This document shows, one piece after another, positions 44,519 through 53,025 of a stretch of DNA of 64,000 nucleotides. A program made the position numbers and the translations under genes. The first letter of the stretch is position 1; each line of letters begins with the position of its first letter. The notes under the pieces are model-generated. The model made no database searches. It was given only the letters and a program-made list of their open reading frames with translations, and was not told the origin of the DNA. The stretch is from Marinobacterium stanieri (GTDB lineage Bacteria; Pseudomonadota; Gammaproteobacteria; Pseudomonadales; Balneatricaceae), in contig NZ_FTMN01000002.1 in assembly GCF_900155945.1 (NCBI RefSeq), positions 186,001-250,000 on the forward strand. The letters run 5' to 3'.

Positions 44519-44807
44519 TCTTGTCCTCTCCCTGAAGAAATGCCAGTATTTCCGCATCACGGAAGTAGCGGATAAAACCGCAATTTCCGCATACCTGCAT
44601 CAACTCGCCATAGCCCAAACGTGGGTCTTCTTCCAGCCTCCGTACCACACGTACAGCAGGTGCCTTGCCTTCCCCGGATAGCGATGGGTCGTTCACAGGG
44701 ATCGATAACCCAGCCGCCAAACCACAGGTTGGGCAATCATCCCCTACGCCCTTTGAGGCCAGGAAGCGGGAAAACTGTTCGCCGGTAATACCGCCGTTTG
44801 AGCTCAT
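44508..44807 (-). CDS. Zinc-ribbon protein of the immunity region
   Basis: A 99-residue protein with two Cys pairs, CPTC at about 25 and CGNC at about 73, followed by GFIRYFRDAEILAFL. It is cytoplasmic and of unknown function, cotranscribed with the repressor gene just upstream (31-bp gap). Confidence 0.6.
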   Translation of the reverse strand: MSSNGGITGEQFSRFLASKGVGDDCPTCGLAAGLSIPVNDPSLSGEGKAPAVRVVRRLEEDPRLGYGELMQVCGNCGFIRYFRDAEILAFLQGEDKNEL

Positions 44808-44838
44808 ACAACCTCCTGATATTGGGTGCTACCCAAAA

Positions 44839-45186
44839 TCATCCCTGATTGGTTTTTTTGTCTGTCTTCTGGCCAGCCGACATCACCTCGCTGACCCGGT
44901 ACACCGCCTCTCGTTGCTCATCGCAGAGGTGGCGGTAGTTGTCCAACAATGCGGATTCATCTGGTTTTAATGGCTCCGGCTCCCCTGCTCTCTCTCCAGT
45001 GAGAATGTAGAGAACATCAAAGCCATGCTTTGCCAGTGAAGAAAGTTGCACACCTGTCGGTGACGAGTCCCCTTTTTCCCACGCTATGACCGTTCTTCTG
45101 GACGTACCAGCCAACTCAGCAAGGCCTGGCTGGCTCAGTTCGTGGGCTTCACGCTCTTCTTTCAGACGACTGCCAAGGTCACTCAT
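44839..45186 (-). CDS. Phage repressor, XRE family (C-type)
   Basis: A 115-residue protein with an N-terminal helix-turn-helix (LSQPGLAELAGTSRRTVIAW) and a C-terminal dimerisation-like half, the size of P2-group C repressors. It is divergent from the early operon, with operator-like palindromes between them. It should keep the prophage silent. Confidence 0.8.
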   Translation of the reverse strand: MSDLGSRLKEEREAHELSQPGLAELAGTSRRTVIAWEKGDSSPTGVQLSSLAKHGFDVLYILTGERAGEPEPLKPDESALLDNYRHLCDEQREAVYRVSEVMSAGQKTDKKTNQG

Positions 45187-45195
45187 GCAATTTTT

Positions 45196-45265
45196 TTCAC
45201 ATCTCTATATTGACCTGTGAAGATTTCTTCACCATCATTAATAACAACAACGGTTCACAACCGTT
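45196..45265. promoter_or_regulatory. Operator-like palindromes between repressor and early genes
   Basis: Two inverted repeats are seen: TTCACA-N14-TGTGAA (45196-45221) and AACGGTT-CAC-AACCGTT (45249-45265). A single AACCGTT half recurs at 45818-45824, before the 45850 gene. They lie where the divergent lysogenic and early promoters must be. Confidence 0.6.
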
Positions 45266-45303
45266 ACCCATCGCCCTAACCGCCAAGTAAAGGACGAACA
45301 ACC

Positions 45304-45744
45304 ATGAACACTGAAACAACCGCTAACGCTGACAGCTCTGCCCCGTTCGACTGGGATCAGTTGAAAACCAGCTACAACCCGCGCGCCATCGCTCCACGGG
45401 TTCCAGCCAACTACCGCCGCAACCCAAACTTCAAGGCCTGCAGCGGTTTTGAGCGCATTACCTCACCCGCCGTTATAGCGGCAGACGCAGGGGACCCAAC
45501 TCTTCACCCGTACTCGCCGGACGCCATCCGAGCGCGGCAGGTTCGGGACCGAAGCTCCATCGAACTTGTAGATCAGCTCTGGTTCCACATTCAGCGTGAC
45601 GGCCTTAACGCTGATCAAATCCGTCAGTGCATCCAGTGCCGCTTCGCTCACCGAGGGCCAGACCACCTGATTGGGGTCCCCGTTGTATGTGAGCGTGGCC
45701 GTACCCGAGAAGCCTGGAATATCCCGTTCCATCGCGAAGAGTGA
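45304..45744 (+). CDS. First early-operon protein, unknown
   Basis: A 146-residue frame with AAAGGA nine bases before the ATG, placed directly behind the operators where cox or cro-like genes stand. The first 60 residues (SAPFDWDQLKTSYNPRAIAP) look like a real protein. The last 80 overlap an opposite-strand gene with its own strong ribosome site, so the C-terminal part may be a shadow or remnant. No family is recognised. Confidence 0.5.
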   Translation: MNTETTANADSSAPFDWDQLKTSYNPRAIAPRVPANYRRNPNFKACSGFERITSPAVIAADAGDPTLHPYSPDAIRARQVRDRSSIELVDQLWFHIQRDGLNADQIRQCIQCRFAHRGPDHLIGVPVVCERGRTREAWNIPFHREE

Positions 45745-45789
45745 GGCATCGCCTTCAGCCTTCAGATACTCAAGTATCGCGTCGCGCAT
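45463..45789 (-). CDS. Opposite-strand protein of the early region, unknown
   Basis: A 108-residue frame with AAGGAG five bases before the ATG. The sequence has protein-like composition (FAMERDIPGFSGTATLTYNG, VVWPSVSEAALDALTDLI), with a less convincing C-terminus. It overlaps the plus-strand frame at 45304-45744. Its direction matches the repressor operon. I cannot decide which is real; both may be. Confidence 0.5.
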   Translation of the reverse strand: MRDAILEYLKAEGDASLFAMERDIPGFSGTATLTYNGDPNQVVWPSVSEAALDALTDLISVKAVTLNVEPELIYKFDGASVPNLPRSDGVRRVRVKSWVPCVCRYNGG

Positions 45790-45849
45790 AACCGCTCCTT
45801 GGCTAATAGCCGTCTATAACCGTTATTAACAGTTAATAGGATTATACCC

Positions 45850-46041
45850 ATGCCTGCCACTACTGCCAGCCACCGCAAACCAAAACGCGGTAACCATCTG
45901 CCACTAACCATGATGCTGAAACCTGAAGAGTTCGCTCAGATTGAGGCCCTGGCCTCCGACGAGGTGCGCTCCAGATCCAGCATGGCACGCCTGCTGGTCG
46001 CCGAGGCCCTTGAAGCCAGAGCTTCCCACACTGCTTCTTAA
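45850..46041 (+). CDS. Small ribbon-helix-helix-like protein
   Basis: A 63-residue basic protein with a strand-helix-helix pattern (HLPLTMMLKPEEFAQIEALA, RSRSSMARLLVAEALEAR), as in Arc/MetJ-type DNA-binding proteins. An AACCGTT half-site lies about 26 bp upstream. It is probably an early transcription regulator. Confidence 0.65.
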   Translation: MPATTASHRKPKRGNHLPLTMMLKPEEFAQIEALASDEVRSRSSMARLLVAEALEARASHTAS

Positions 46042-46106
46042 CCTACTGCCTTTTCCATCCACTGCCACGGCTATATGTCCATTTGAACGGACATAAGGAC
46101 ATTGCA

Positions 46107-46592
46107 ATGCGTAAACGACACCAAGATGAAGGGGGGATTCTTTCCCCCCTGATGGCCTGCTATCACGCCGCCCATGACTACCCTGGCGGGCTTCCCGCAA
46201 TGGCCGTAATGATGCACAAGCAGCTCGGCACGCTTCAGAAGAAGCTCAACCCCAGTCAGGGCACTCATGTACTCACCCTGGAAGAAGCCGCCCACATCCT
46301 GCGCATCACCAAAGACCCTCGCATTCTGGATGCCCTGGGTACTGAGGGAGACGCTGTCTGGTTCCGCCCTGATGAGGTGCCTGCAGCCCCTGCTGATCTG
46401 GATGTGCTCAGCAGTAGCACCTGCCTTATGAGCCGTTCTGTAGCCGTTATCCAGGAACTGGAAGAAGCCCTGGCCGACGGCAAGATCGATGCCGAAGAGC
46501 GCGCCCGGCTCAACGAGCGCTTTATGCGCCTGAGCCAAGCCGCCCTGCACGTATCCGAAACCGCCCGCCAGTTTGAAGACAACAGGGACTAA
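46107..46592 (+). CDS. CII-family regulatory protein
   Basis: A 161-residue protein with the pattern of the phage regulatory CII family: a helical start (ACYHAAHDYPGGLPAMAV), then LTLEEAAHILRITKDPRILD. In P2-like phages such proteins are early regulators. AAGGA lies before the ATG at 46107; the longer frame is not used. Confidence 0.7.
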   Translation: MRKRHQDEGGILSPLMACYHAAHDYPGGLPAMAVMMHKQLGTLQKKLNPSQGTHVLTLEEAAHILRITKDPRILDALGTEGDAVWFRPDEVPAAPADLDVLSSSTCLMSRSVAVIQELEEALADGKIDAEERARLNERFMRLSQAALHVSETARQFEDNRD

Positions 46593-46597
46593 CCCCG

Positions 46598-47146
46598 ATG
46601 AAAAAGATGATCCATATCTCCATCGCTTTTGGTGATGCCATCCTACCGGTAATTGATTGTGAAGACGGTCACCAGCGTGTGCCGTTGAAGCCCATTTCCG
46701 ACCAAGTAGGCCTCGACTGGGTATCACAGCGCCGCAAGGTGAAAGATAACGAGTATCTGACAAACCGGTTGGGTCTCCTTTTGGTAGGGGTTAAGCCCCA
46801 CCAGAACCCTGAAACACGGGGCGAAAAATCCCAGTACTGCATCAGAATCGACCGTGTAACAGCATTTTTGAACACAATTAACCCCCTAAAAATCCGTGGC
46901 ATGGGTAACCACGAAGCCGCCGATTGGCTGGAAGCCAAACACACAGAGTGGGATGACGCCCTCCACCACTACGAAACCGACGGCTTCGCCATGAAAGAAG
47001 GCCAGGATGCCCGTCAGTTGATCAATACCCTCTCCCAGATCGACCGCATCAAAAACCCGACCATCAAACGCATCGCCGCTGAAAAGGCCAATGCCGCCTT
47101 CGGGATCGAGATCCCTATCGGCAAACAGCAGGGATTGGACGTTTAA
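46598..47146 (+). CDS. Antirepressor N-terminal-domain protein
   Basis: A 182-residue protein with the P22 antirepressor N-terminal pattern: VPLKPISDQVGLDWVSQRRK, IRIDRVTAFLNTINPLKIRG. It may counter the repressor during induction or act as a regulator. It lies six bases after the CII-like gene. Confidence 0.75.
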   Translation: MKKMIHISIAFGDAILPVIDCEDGHQRVPLKPISDQVGLDWVSQRRKVKDNEYLTNRLGLLLVGVKPHQNPETRGEKSQYCIRIDRVTAFLNTINPLKIRGMGNHEAADWLEAKHTEWDDALHHYETDGFAMKEGQDARQLINTLSQIDRIKNPTIKRIAAEKANAAFGIEIPIGKQQGLDV

Positions 47147-47164
47147 CCCACAGGGAGAGCCCCC

Positions 47165-47491
47165 ATGAGTGGCAGCACAACCAAACTTAGCACCTACAAA
47201 CTGGTATGCCCGCACTGCCGGCACGGGCTGCGTGTACGCAACTCCTACTCGCTGCATCTGCTTCTGCGGGCCACCTACCTGCAGTGCACCAACGTCAACT
47301 GCGGGGCGACTTTCCGGGGCCAGATGGAGATTACCCACGCCATGAGCCCATCGGCCTGCCCCAACCCCGAGATCGATCTGCCAGTGGCTGATTCCGAGAT
47401 CCGCCGCCAGGCAATTGAGCGCGAAAACCGCAAACAGATGGATTTTGACGACCTCCTGCAGGACGAAGACGTACAGGGCAAGCCGGCATGA
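47165..47491 (+). CDS. ogr: Ogr/Delta-type late transcription activator
   Basis: A 108-residue zinc-finger protein with CPHCRHGLRVRNS, the spacing LRATYLQCTNVNCGATF and the SPSACPNP tail, the diagnostic Ogr/Delta arrangement with four Cys binding zinc. It activates late promoters together with host RNA polymerase. In P2, ogr lies after gene D; here it sits in the early operon just before the replication gene, which it overlaps by four bases. Confidence 0.92.
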   Translation: MSGSTTKLSTYKLVCPHCRHGLRVRNSYSLHLLLRATYLQCTNVNCGATFRGQMEITHAMSPSACPNPEIDLPVADSEIRRQAIERENRKQMDFDDLLQDEDVQGKPA

Positions 47492-50169
47492 ACCCGCAAC
47501 TCCGAGACGACATCATTGCCCGCCTGACCCAGCAGTTAAAAGGCAAGGCGGTCAAACAGTACATCAGCAAGATCGAGTGCCCCAGCTGTAACCAACGGGA
47601 GGCGTTCACCAACGTGGACGCGCCCTGGATGGTGAAGTGCGGCCGCGAGAACCGCTGTGGTGCCCAGCATCATGTGAAAGACCTGTTCCCGGAGCTGTTC
47701 GAGACCTGGACGGAGCGCTACGCCCCCAAGGATGAAGCGGCACAGAAGGCGAACCCCACTGCCGTTGCCGATGGCTACCTGCGTGACGGCCGCGGATTCG
47801 ATCTGATGAAAATCCGCGGTTGGTACACCCAGGAGTATTACCACGACCACAAGATCAACCAAGGCACCACCACGGTGCGCTTCGCCCTGCCCAATGGCCA
47901 CTGGGAGCGCCTGCTGGATAAGCCGCAGAGGTTCGGGAAGCAAAAGGCGCGCATCATCGGCAACTACAAGGGCACCGCCTGGGTACCGCCGATCCTGACC
48001 GCTAAGGAGCTGGCCGAAGCCAAGGAGATCTGGATTACCGAGGGGATCTTCGATGCGATCGCACTGATGCACGAGGGCATCACGGCGATATCAAACCTCA
48101 GCTCTGCCAACTACATCGATGTCACCCTGGAGGAGATCCGCAAGGCAGTGCCCCAGGGCGGCAAGCTGCCGACGCTGGTGTGGGCACAGGACGGCGACCG
48201 AGCTGGACGCAAGGCCACGCTGAAGCACCGTGACCGTGCCGAGGCTTCAGGCTGGGAGTGCGAGGCTGCACAGATTCCGCTGATGGATGGCCGCCGGCAC
48301 GACTGGAACGACCTGCTGCAGCGCGAGCGGTTGGGTGCCAAAGATCTGGACCGATATCGGTATTACGGGGATCTGTTGCTGGCACGCACCGCCGCTGAAA
48401 AGGCGTTGTTGATCTACAACCACAACGCACAGAACGACCGGGGCAAGCGCGAATTCTGGTTCGAGTTTGGCGGCAAGCTCTGGTGGTGGAAATTGGACCT
48501 GGAAGCCTTCGACCGTGAAATGCGCGAACAGGAAGCGGACGGCCCTGAGCAGATGAGTGAGCAGCAGCGTGAAACTGCATTGAAAGCCGCCGGCATGCTG
48601 TCCTGCGTCTGCAGCGCGGTACCGACACCGTTGTACTTCCAGCGCAACAGCGTGACCGATGAAAGTTGGTATTACTTCCGCATAGAAATGCCCGACGAGT
48701 CCGTGCACAAGCATGCGTTCACGCCCAAGCAGCTTACCAGTGCAAGCGAGTTCAAAAATCGCCTGCTGGGCATCAAGAACGCCTGGTGGATCGGCTCAGG
48801 CAAACAGCTGGACCGCATCATGCAGGATCAGATGATAGGCCTGCGCACCGTCGAAACCATTGATTACATCGGGTACAGCAAAGACCACGGGGTTTACGTT
48901 TTCACGGATGTGGCGATCAAGGACGGCAAGGTGGTGCCCATCAACGATGAGGACTTCTACCAGTTCGGCAAGTTGTCTCTGAAGACGTTGGCAGGATCTC
49001 CGGAGATCCAGCTGAACACCGACACCAGTGAGTACAACCCACATTGGGCCAGCCAAGTTGCTCAGGGCTTTGGCAGCATCGGCGTGGTCACAACCGCATG
49101 GTGGCTGGGCGCACTGTTCGCCGAGCAGATCCGCCGAAAACATAAGAGCTTTCCATTCTTTGAACTGGTGGGCGAAGCCGGTGCCGGTAAATCCACGCTG
49201 ATCGAGTTCCTATGGAAAACCTGCGGTCGCATCGATGAGGAGGGTTTCGATCCTGGAAAGCTGTCTCTTCCCGCCCGGTCTCGCAAATTTGCACAGGTAT
49301 CCAACCTACCTGTAGTGCTGATCGAAGCCGACCGAGACAGTGACAAAGCTAAGGCGAAGCAATTTGACTGGGATGAAATGAAGCCCCTGTTTAACGGGCG
49401 TGCAATCCGCAGCATAGGCCTGAAGACCACCGGCAATGAAACCAAAGAGCAGCCATTCCGAGGCTCAATCATGATCAGCCAGAACGCCCAGGTAGAAGCC
49501 AGTGAGGCGATCCTGAGCCGTATCTGCCACATCACCCTGACCCGTGAACACCAGAACGCCCAAACACGCGTTGCGGCGGAATGGCTAGAAAGCATACCCA
49601 TGGCAAATGTCAGCGGCTTCCTGCTACAGGCAACCCGTGCCGAGCAACACCTAATGGAGATCTTCGACAAGGCTGCCAAGCACTATGAGAAGTATCTGTA
49701 CCAGCTGGACGAGATCCGCATGATCCGTATCGCCCAATGCCACGGCCAGCTGATTGCCTTGGTGGATTGCCTGGGCGAGAAAGGCCTAGGCCTGCTGCCC
49801 GAGCCGATCATTGCTGAGGCCCGCAAATTCGTAGTGGAAATGGCCAAAGAGCGCCAGGCGGCACTGAATGCCGACCACCCTATGGTCACGGAGTTCTGGG
49901 AGGCGTTCGACTACATCGAGGGGACGGGCGACAGCATCACCTCAAAGCTCAATCACTTCGGCACAGGCAGCAATCAGATTGCTGTGAACCTGAAACAGTT
50001 CGAGCGCTGGTGTGGTGAGTTCAAGTTGCGCACACCCGAGATGCGCACGCTTAAGCAGCTGCTGCGCACCAGTAAGAGCCGCAAGTTCCTGGATTCCAAC
50101 CGATCGGTCAGCAGCAAGATCCTTGAAGGAGGGAAAACAGTGAAGTGCTGGGTTTTCGATAAAGGATAA
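47488..50169 (+). CDS. Primase-helicase replication protein
   Basis: An 893-residue protein that replaces P2 gpA. In order: a CHC2-like zinc finger (C31-C34 and C51/C57), a Toprim primase domain with WITEGIFDAIAL and WAQDGDRAG (about 180-245), a DUF927-like middle part, and an ATPase/helicase with Walker A GEAGAGKST (about 561-570) and Walker B VVLIEADRD (about 610). It probably primes and unwinds at the phage origin. The fusion resembles P4 alpha in plan, not in detail. Confidence 0.85.
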   Translation: MNPQLRDDIIARLTQQLKGKAVKQYISKIECPSCNQREAFTNVDAPWMVKCGRENRCGAQHHVKDLFPELFETWTERYAPKDEAAQKANPTAVADGYLRDGRGFDLMKIRGWYTQEYYHDHKINQGTTTVRFALPNGHWERLLDKPQRFGKQKARIIGNYKGTAWVPPILTAKELAEAKEIWITEGIFDAIALMHEGITAISNLSSANYIDVTLEEIRKAVPQGGKLPTLVWAQDGDRAGRKATLKHRDRAEASGWECEAAQIPLMDGRRHDWNDLLQRERLGAKDLDRYRYYGDLLLARTAAEKALLIYNHNAQNDRGKREFWFEFGGKLWWWKLDLEAFDREMREQEADGPEQMSEQQRETALKAAGMLSCVCSAVPTPLYFQRNSVTDESWYYFRIEMPDESVHKHAFTPKQLTSASEFKNRLLGIKNAWWIGSGKQLDRIMQDQMIGLRTVETIDYIGYSKDHGVYVFTDVAIKDGKVVPINDEDFYQFGKLSLKTLAGSPEIQLNTDTSEYNPHWASQVAQGFGSIGVVTTAWWLGALFAEQIRRKHKSFPFFELVGEAGAGKSTLIEFLWKTCGRIDEEGFDPGKLSLPARSRKFAQVSNLPVVLIEADRDSDKAKAKQFDWDEMKPLFNGRAIRSIGLKTTGNETKEQPFRGSIMISQNAQVEASEAILSRICHITLTREHQNAQTRVAAEWLESIPMANVSGFLLQATRAEQHLMEIFDKAAKHYEKYLYQLDEIRMIRIAQCHGQLIALVDCLGEKGLGLLPEPIIAEARKFVVEMAKERQAALNADHPMVTEFWEAFDYIEGTGDSITSKLNHFGTGSNQIAVNLKQFERWCGEFKLRTPEMRTLKQLLRTSKSRKFLDSNRSVSSKILEGGKTVKCWVFDKG

Positions 50170-50243
50170 GTGGGCAGAACAGCCCGAAATGAAACGGCCC
50201 CCGACACCGCCAAGTAGAGGGGGGCCACGTTAGGAGCATTGCT

Positions 50244-50405
50244 ATGAAACAAACCACTAACGCTGAGCGTTTCGATTCTACCGCCGTTGGGCGTGAAATC
50301 GCAATTCAGCTCATCCAGGGCCTCTCCCCGGAGGCCAAAACCAAACTGCAACGCATCCGCGCCCAGCGCGCGCAGGCCATGTCTGCCAAAGGAGAAAAAC
50401 GATGA
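50244..50405 (+). CDS. 53-residue early-operon protein
   Basis: A small basic helical protein (REIAIQLIQGLSPEAKTKLQ) with AGGAGC seven bases before the ATG. Its stop overlaps the start of the next gene (ATGA). Unknown. Confidence 0.6.
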   Translation: MKQTTNAERFDSTAVGREIAIQLIQGLSPEAKTKLQRIRAQRAQAMSAKGEKR

Positions 50406-51346
50406 ACGCCCCTCTGTCATTGCACAACCGCCCCGCCCCCAGCCTGGCAGAACAGGCACGCCGCCTGGAGGCGTTCGAGATTGCCCTGCGGGAGGAGCGG
50501 ATCTCTGAATTGGAACAGGAACGGGACTCGGCCGTTAATGCCGCCATCCTGAAAATCAACCTGCAGGACGGCGACGTGCTGCAGGTACCAGAACCCAGTT
50601 ACCCGCTCCTCAGCCATCTATCTAAAGCCGTAAATAGCATGGGCCTGAAACAGGTGCTGTTCATCTGCGGGGAACTGAACCATTTGGATGAAGAGGCACA
50701 GCGCACGATCGCAGAGCCCTTCCTCGCCAAACAGCGCGAGAAGATCTGCCAGCTGCAGCAAGAATGCCAGCAGCTTCAGGACGCCAAGCAGGAGTTCGAG
50801 AAGGCCGGCAACCAGCTGGCTGACGACAAGGAGCAGCTACAGGCAGAAGTACAGCGCCTGGCTGTCCAGGACACCGCCAACAGCCGCGTGCTGGCCAAAA
50901 CCCAGCAGCAGCTGAAGGAGGCACAAGCCGAGGTGAAACGCCTGAAAGCCCTGGACCCTGACCGACTGAGCAAGCAGGTGAAACGCCTGCAGAAGAAACG
51001 CACTGAAGCGGTGGAAGGAGCCAAGAAGATGCGCACCCGCAACCACCAGCTGGCCAAACAGAACCGCCAACTGGATGCCGCCCTGGATAAAGCGATCGCA
51101 GAAGCAAACTCAGGTGAGGAGATGAAACCCGCCCACGTATTCGACAGCCCACGCGTTGGCCGCTGGGAGCTGTTCACCTGCGCCAAAGATGGCTGGTACC
51201 AGATGCTGGATGCCGAGAATGAAGTCAGCCAGACCGTGCGTGTAGAAGGTGGCGAACTGATCACGCCGAAGATGCGGCCGCTGCCAAAACTGCTGGCAAC
51301 CGCCGTGCTGGAATTCCACCAGGAACACTTTGGGGGTGCTGTATGA
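50402..51346 (+). CDS. Coiled-coil early protein
   Basis: A 314-residue protein. It has a charged N-terminus, a long coiled coil (about 105-230, rich in Lys, Glu, Gln and Leu), then a beta-type C-terminal domain (VFDSPRVGRWELFTCAKDGW). No enzyme motif is visible. Its place in the early operon suggests a DNA-metabolism or host-interaction role; unknown. Confidence 0.65.
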   Translation: MNAPLSLHNRPAPSLAEQARRLEAFEIALREERISELEQERDSAVNAAILKINLQDGDVLQVPEPSYPLLSHLSKAVNSMGLKQVLFICGELNHLDEEAQRTIAEPFLAKQREKICQLQQECQQLQDAKQEFEKAGNQLADDKEQLQAEVQRLAVQDTANSRVLAKTQQQLKEAQAEVKRLKALDPDRLSKQVKRLQKKRTEAVEGAKKMRTRNHQLAKQNRQLDAALDKAIAEANSGEEMKPAHVFDSPRVGRWELFTCAKDGWYQMLDAENEVSQTVRVEGGELITPKMRPLPKLLATAVLEFHQEHFGGAV

Positions 51347-51732
51347 GTGCCGAATACAAAGACTTCACCGTCATCCATACCTGGAGCGGATGGCAGGCAA
51401 CAGTCCGCATTGAACAGGATGAATCCACCCGAGAAGCAATGCGCGACATGCTTCTGATGTGGACCAATAACGGCCCTGAGCGCCTTCAGGACGCCGAAGG
51501 CGATGTCACCGAAGCCTGGCTGGTGATGTTCGGTGAATACGCCTTCCCCGAAAGCCGAGGGAAGAAACTGAAGGCACTGAAGGCGTTGTTTGAACGCACC
51601 CCTGGCTGGGCACCTCTGGACGGCAGCTGCGGCATTGAGCTGATCCGAGCTGAGAGCTTCGAAACAGACGCAATAGATTTCACCATCGTTCCATCCACCA
51701 AAGCCAACAACAAGGAGTGTGCATCATGCTGA
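51343..51732 (+). CDS. DUF2528-like early protein
   Basis: A 129-residue protein with [20 protein letters not shown], a pattern I associate with DUF2528 phage proteins. It lies in the same tightly packed operon (four-base overlap before it, seven after it). The function is unknown. Confidence 0.6.
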   Translation: MSAEYKDFTVIHTWSGWQATVRIEQDESTREAMRDMLLMWTNNGPERLQDAEGDVTEAWLVMFGEYAFPESRGKKLKALKALFERTPGWAPLDGSCGIELIRAESFETDAIDFTIVPSTKANNKECASC

Positions 51733-51935
51733 TTCTGACCCGACGCGTAGGCGAAACCCTGATCATCGCCGAAGAGATTGAAGTGACTGTCCTGGGTGTT
51801 AAAGGCAACCAGGTGCGGATCGGCATCAAAGCACCAGAAGACGTACAAGTGCACCGTGAGGAAATCTGGCAACGCATCCAGCGCGAGTTGATGGCAGACC
51901 AGCAGGGTGAAGACCAGGAGGTATCTCATGGCTGA
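51726..51935 (+). CDS. csrA: CsrA-family RNA-binding regulator encoded by the prophage
   Basis: A 69-residue CsrA. The core is intact: [12 protein letters not shown], the middle [18 protein letters not shown], and [11 protein letters not shown] with the key Arg44. It binds GGA motifs in mRNA leaders and changes translation or stability. AAGGAG lies eight bases before the ATG. The C-terminus is longer than in the housekeeping protein. A phage copy could reprogram host mRNA or late gene translation. Confidence 0.92.
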   Translation: MLILTRRVGETLIIAEEIEVTVLGVKGNQVRIGIKAPEDVQVHREEIWQRIQRELMADQQGEDQEVSHG

Positions 51936-52428
51936 TTACACCTACAAAGCGACCTGCACTGAGATCGTTTCAGCCGTCGAAGAATTCTTCAACGCAAAGA
52001 AACAGACCGTTAAAGCAGGCCACGATTTTAGTACACGCTTTCAACTCGGAGAGCCTGGGTTTTCTCGATGCGTTGTTAGTTGGGATTTCAAAATGGGTGG
52101 AGTATCCATGACTCCCGGCGAATGGCGCGATCAATACCGTGACGAGTGGTACAAGCCCACTAAAGGCTTCAGCACCCCCAAGGGACCAAAGAAAGGGAAA
52201 GCACCATCTGAGGTGTATGAGGCATTCAAGGCCATTCCAAATGCATCAGGCGAAGATCTTCAGCAAGCACTGCTGGGGAACCGAAATTCACTATGGGCGC
52301 CTGGACTGTTTATGTATGAGGGTGCTGTATTCATCACGGCATCGGCTGAGCTCACTGCCAGAGAGGGATTAGTTGAGATCACTCAAAGTGAATATCAGGC
52401 AGTAAGCAAGGAGGCGGATCATGGCTGA
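51928..52428 (+). CDS. Unknown early protein
   Basis: A 166-residue soluble protein. GGAGG stands six bases before the ATG at 51928. It includes [18 protein letters not shown] and [20 protein letters not shown]. The GC content is lower than the flanking genes. It overlaps csrA and the following gene by eight bases each. No family is recognised. Confidence 0.6.
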   Translation: MADYTYKATCTEIVSAVEEFFNAKKQTVKAGHDFSTRFQLGEPGFSRCVVSWDFKMGGVSMTPGEWRDQYRDEWYKPTKGFSTPKGPKKGKAPSEVYEAFKAIPNASGEDLQQALLGNRNSLWAPGLFMYEGAVFITASAELTAREGLVEITQSEYQAVSKEADHG

Positions 52429-52741
52429 ACAACTCGAACAGCGCTACCGCGATGCAGTTGAAACCCTGCTGCCAGCGGCCATGACCGATACCAGCGGTGG
52501 CCGCGCCGCCGCCCAAGTATTGCTGTCAGCCTACAACGGCAACGAGTTCCACCTGGATGTGACCGATCTGGGCAACTTGGACCCGCGCCTGTTCAACGCC
52601 GCGATCGAGGTGATCCTGCTGCGTACCCTCGCCAACCGGGAACCGCACGAGCTGGCCGATAACGGAAACGCCCGCTTCCGGCAGGTGTGGGAGCTCTGGG
52701 AGTGCCTACACGTTCGCAACCGTTCCCAGGAGACGCAGTAA
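52421..52741 (+). CDS. DUF7673-like early protein
   Basis: A 106-residue protein with DTSGGRAAAQVLLSAYNGN and HLDVTDLGNLDPRLFNAAIE, resembling a family of short phage/ICE proteins (tentatively DUF7673). Unknown function; part of the packed early operon. Confidence 0.6.
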   Translation: MAEQLEQRYRDAVETLLPAAMTDTSGGRAAAQVLLSAYNGNEFHLDVTDLGNLDPRLFNAAIEVILLRTLANREPHELADNGNARFRQVWELWECLHVRNRSQETQ

Positions 52742-53023
52742 ATGTCAGAAGCTCAGCTTTCCCTGCTGGGCAACGAGGGCGGTACGCCGCCCTCCACTGC
52801 CCAAAACACTGACACCGATATCGTCACCCAACTGGTCCGCGATACCCACGAATCACAGCAGCTCTCCTGGCTGGAGCTATCAGGCCACCTGCGACCGACC
52901 GACAACGGCAAGCCTTGGACCACCAAGCGGCTATTTACCGCTGTCAGATCCGCAGTCGATGCAGGGCCAATCCAACCACATGACCCGGGATTTATGAGCG
53001 TGCTGAAGTACGAAGGAGGATAA
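52742..53023 (+). CDS. Unknown early protein
   Basis: A 93-residue protein starting right after the previous stop. It has HESQQLSWLELSGHLRPTDN and GKPWTTKRLFTAVRSAVDAG, which may be a small helical DNA-binding fold. Not recognised. Confidence 0.55.
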   Translation: MSEAQLSLLGNEGGTPPSTAQNTDTDIVTQLVRDTHESQQLSWLELSGHLRPTDNGKPWTTKRLFTAVRSAVDAGPIQPHDPGFMSVLKYEGG

Positions 53024-53025
53024 CC

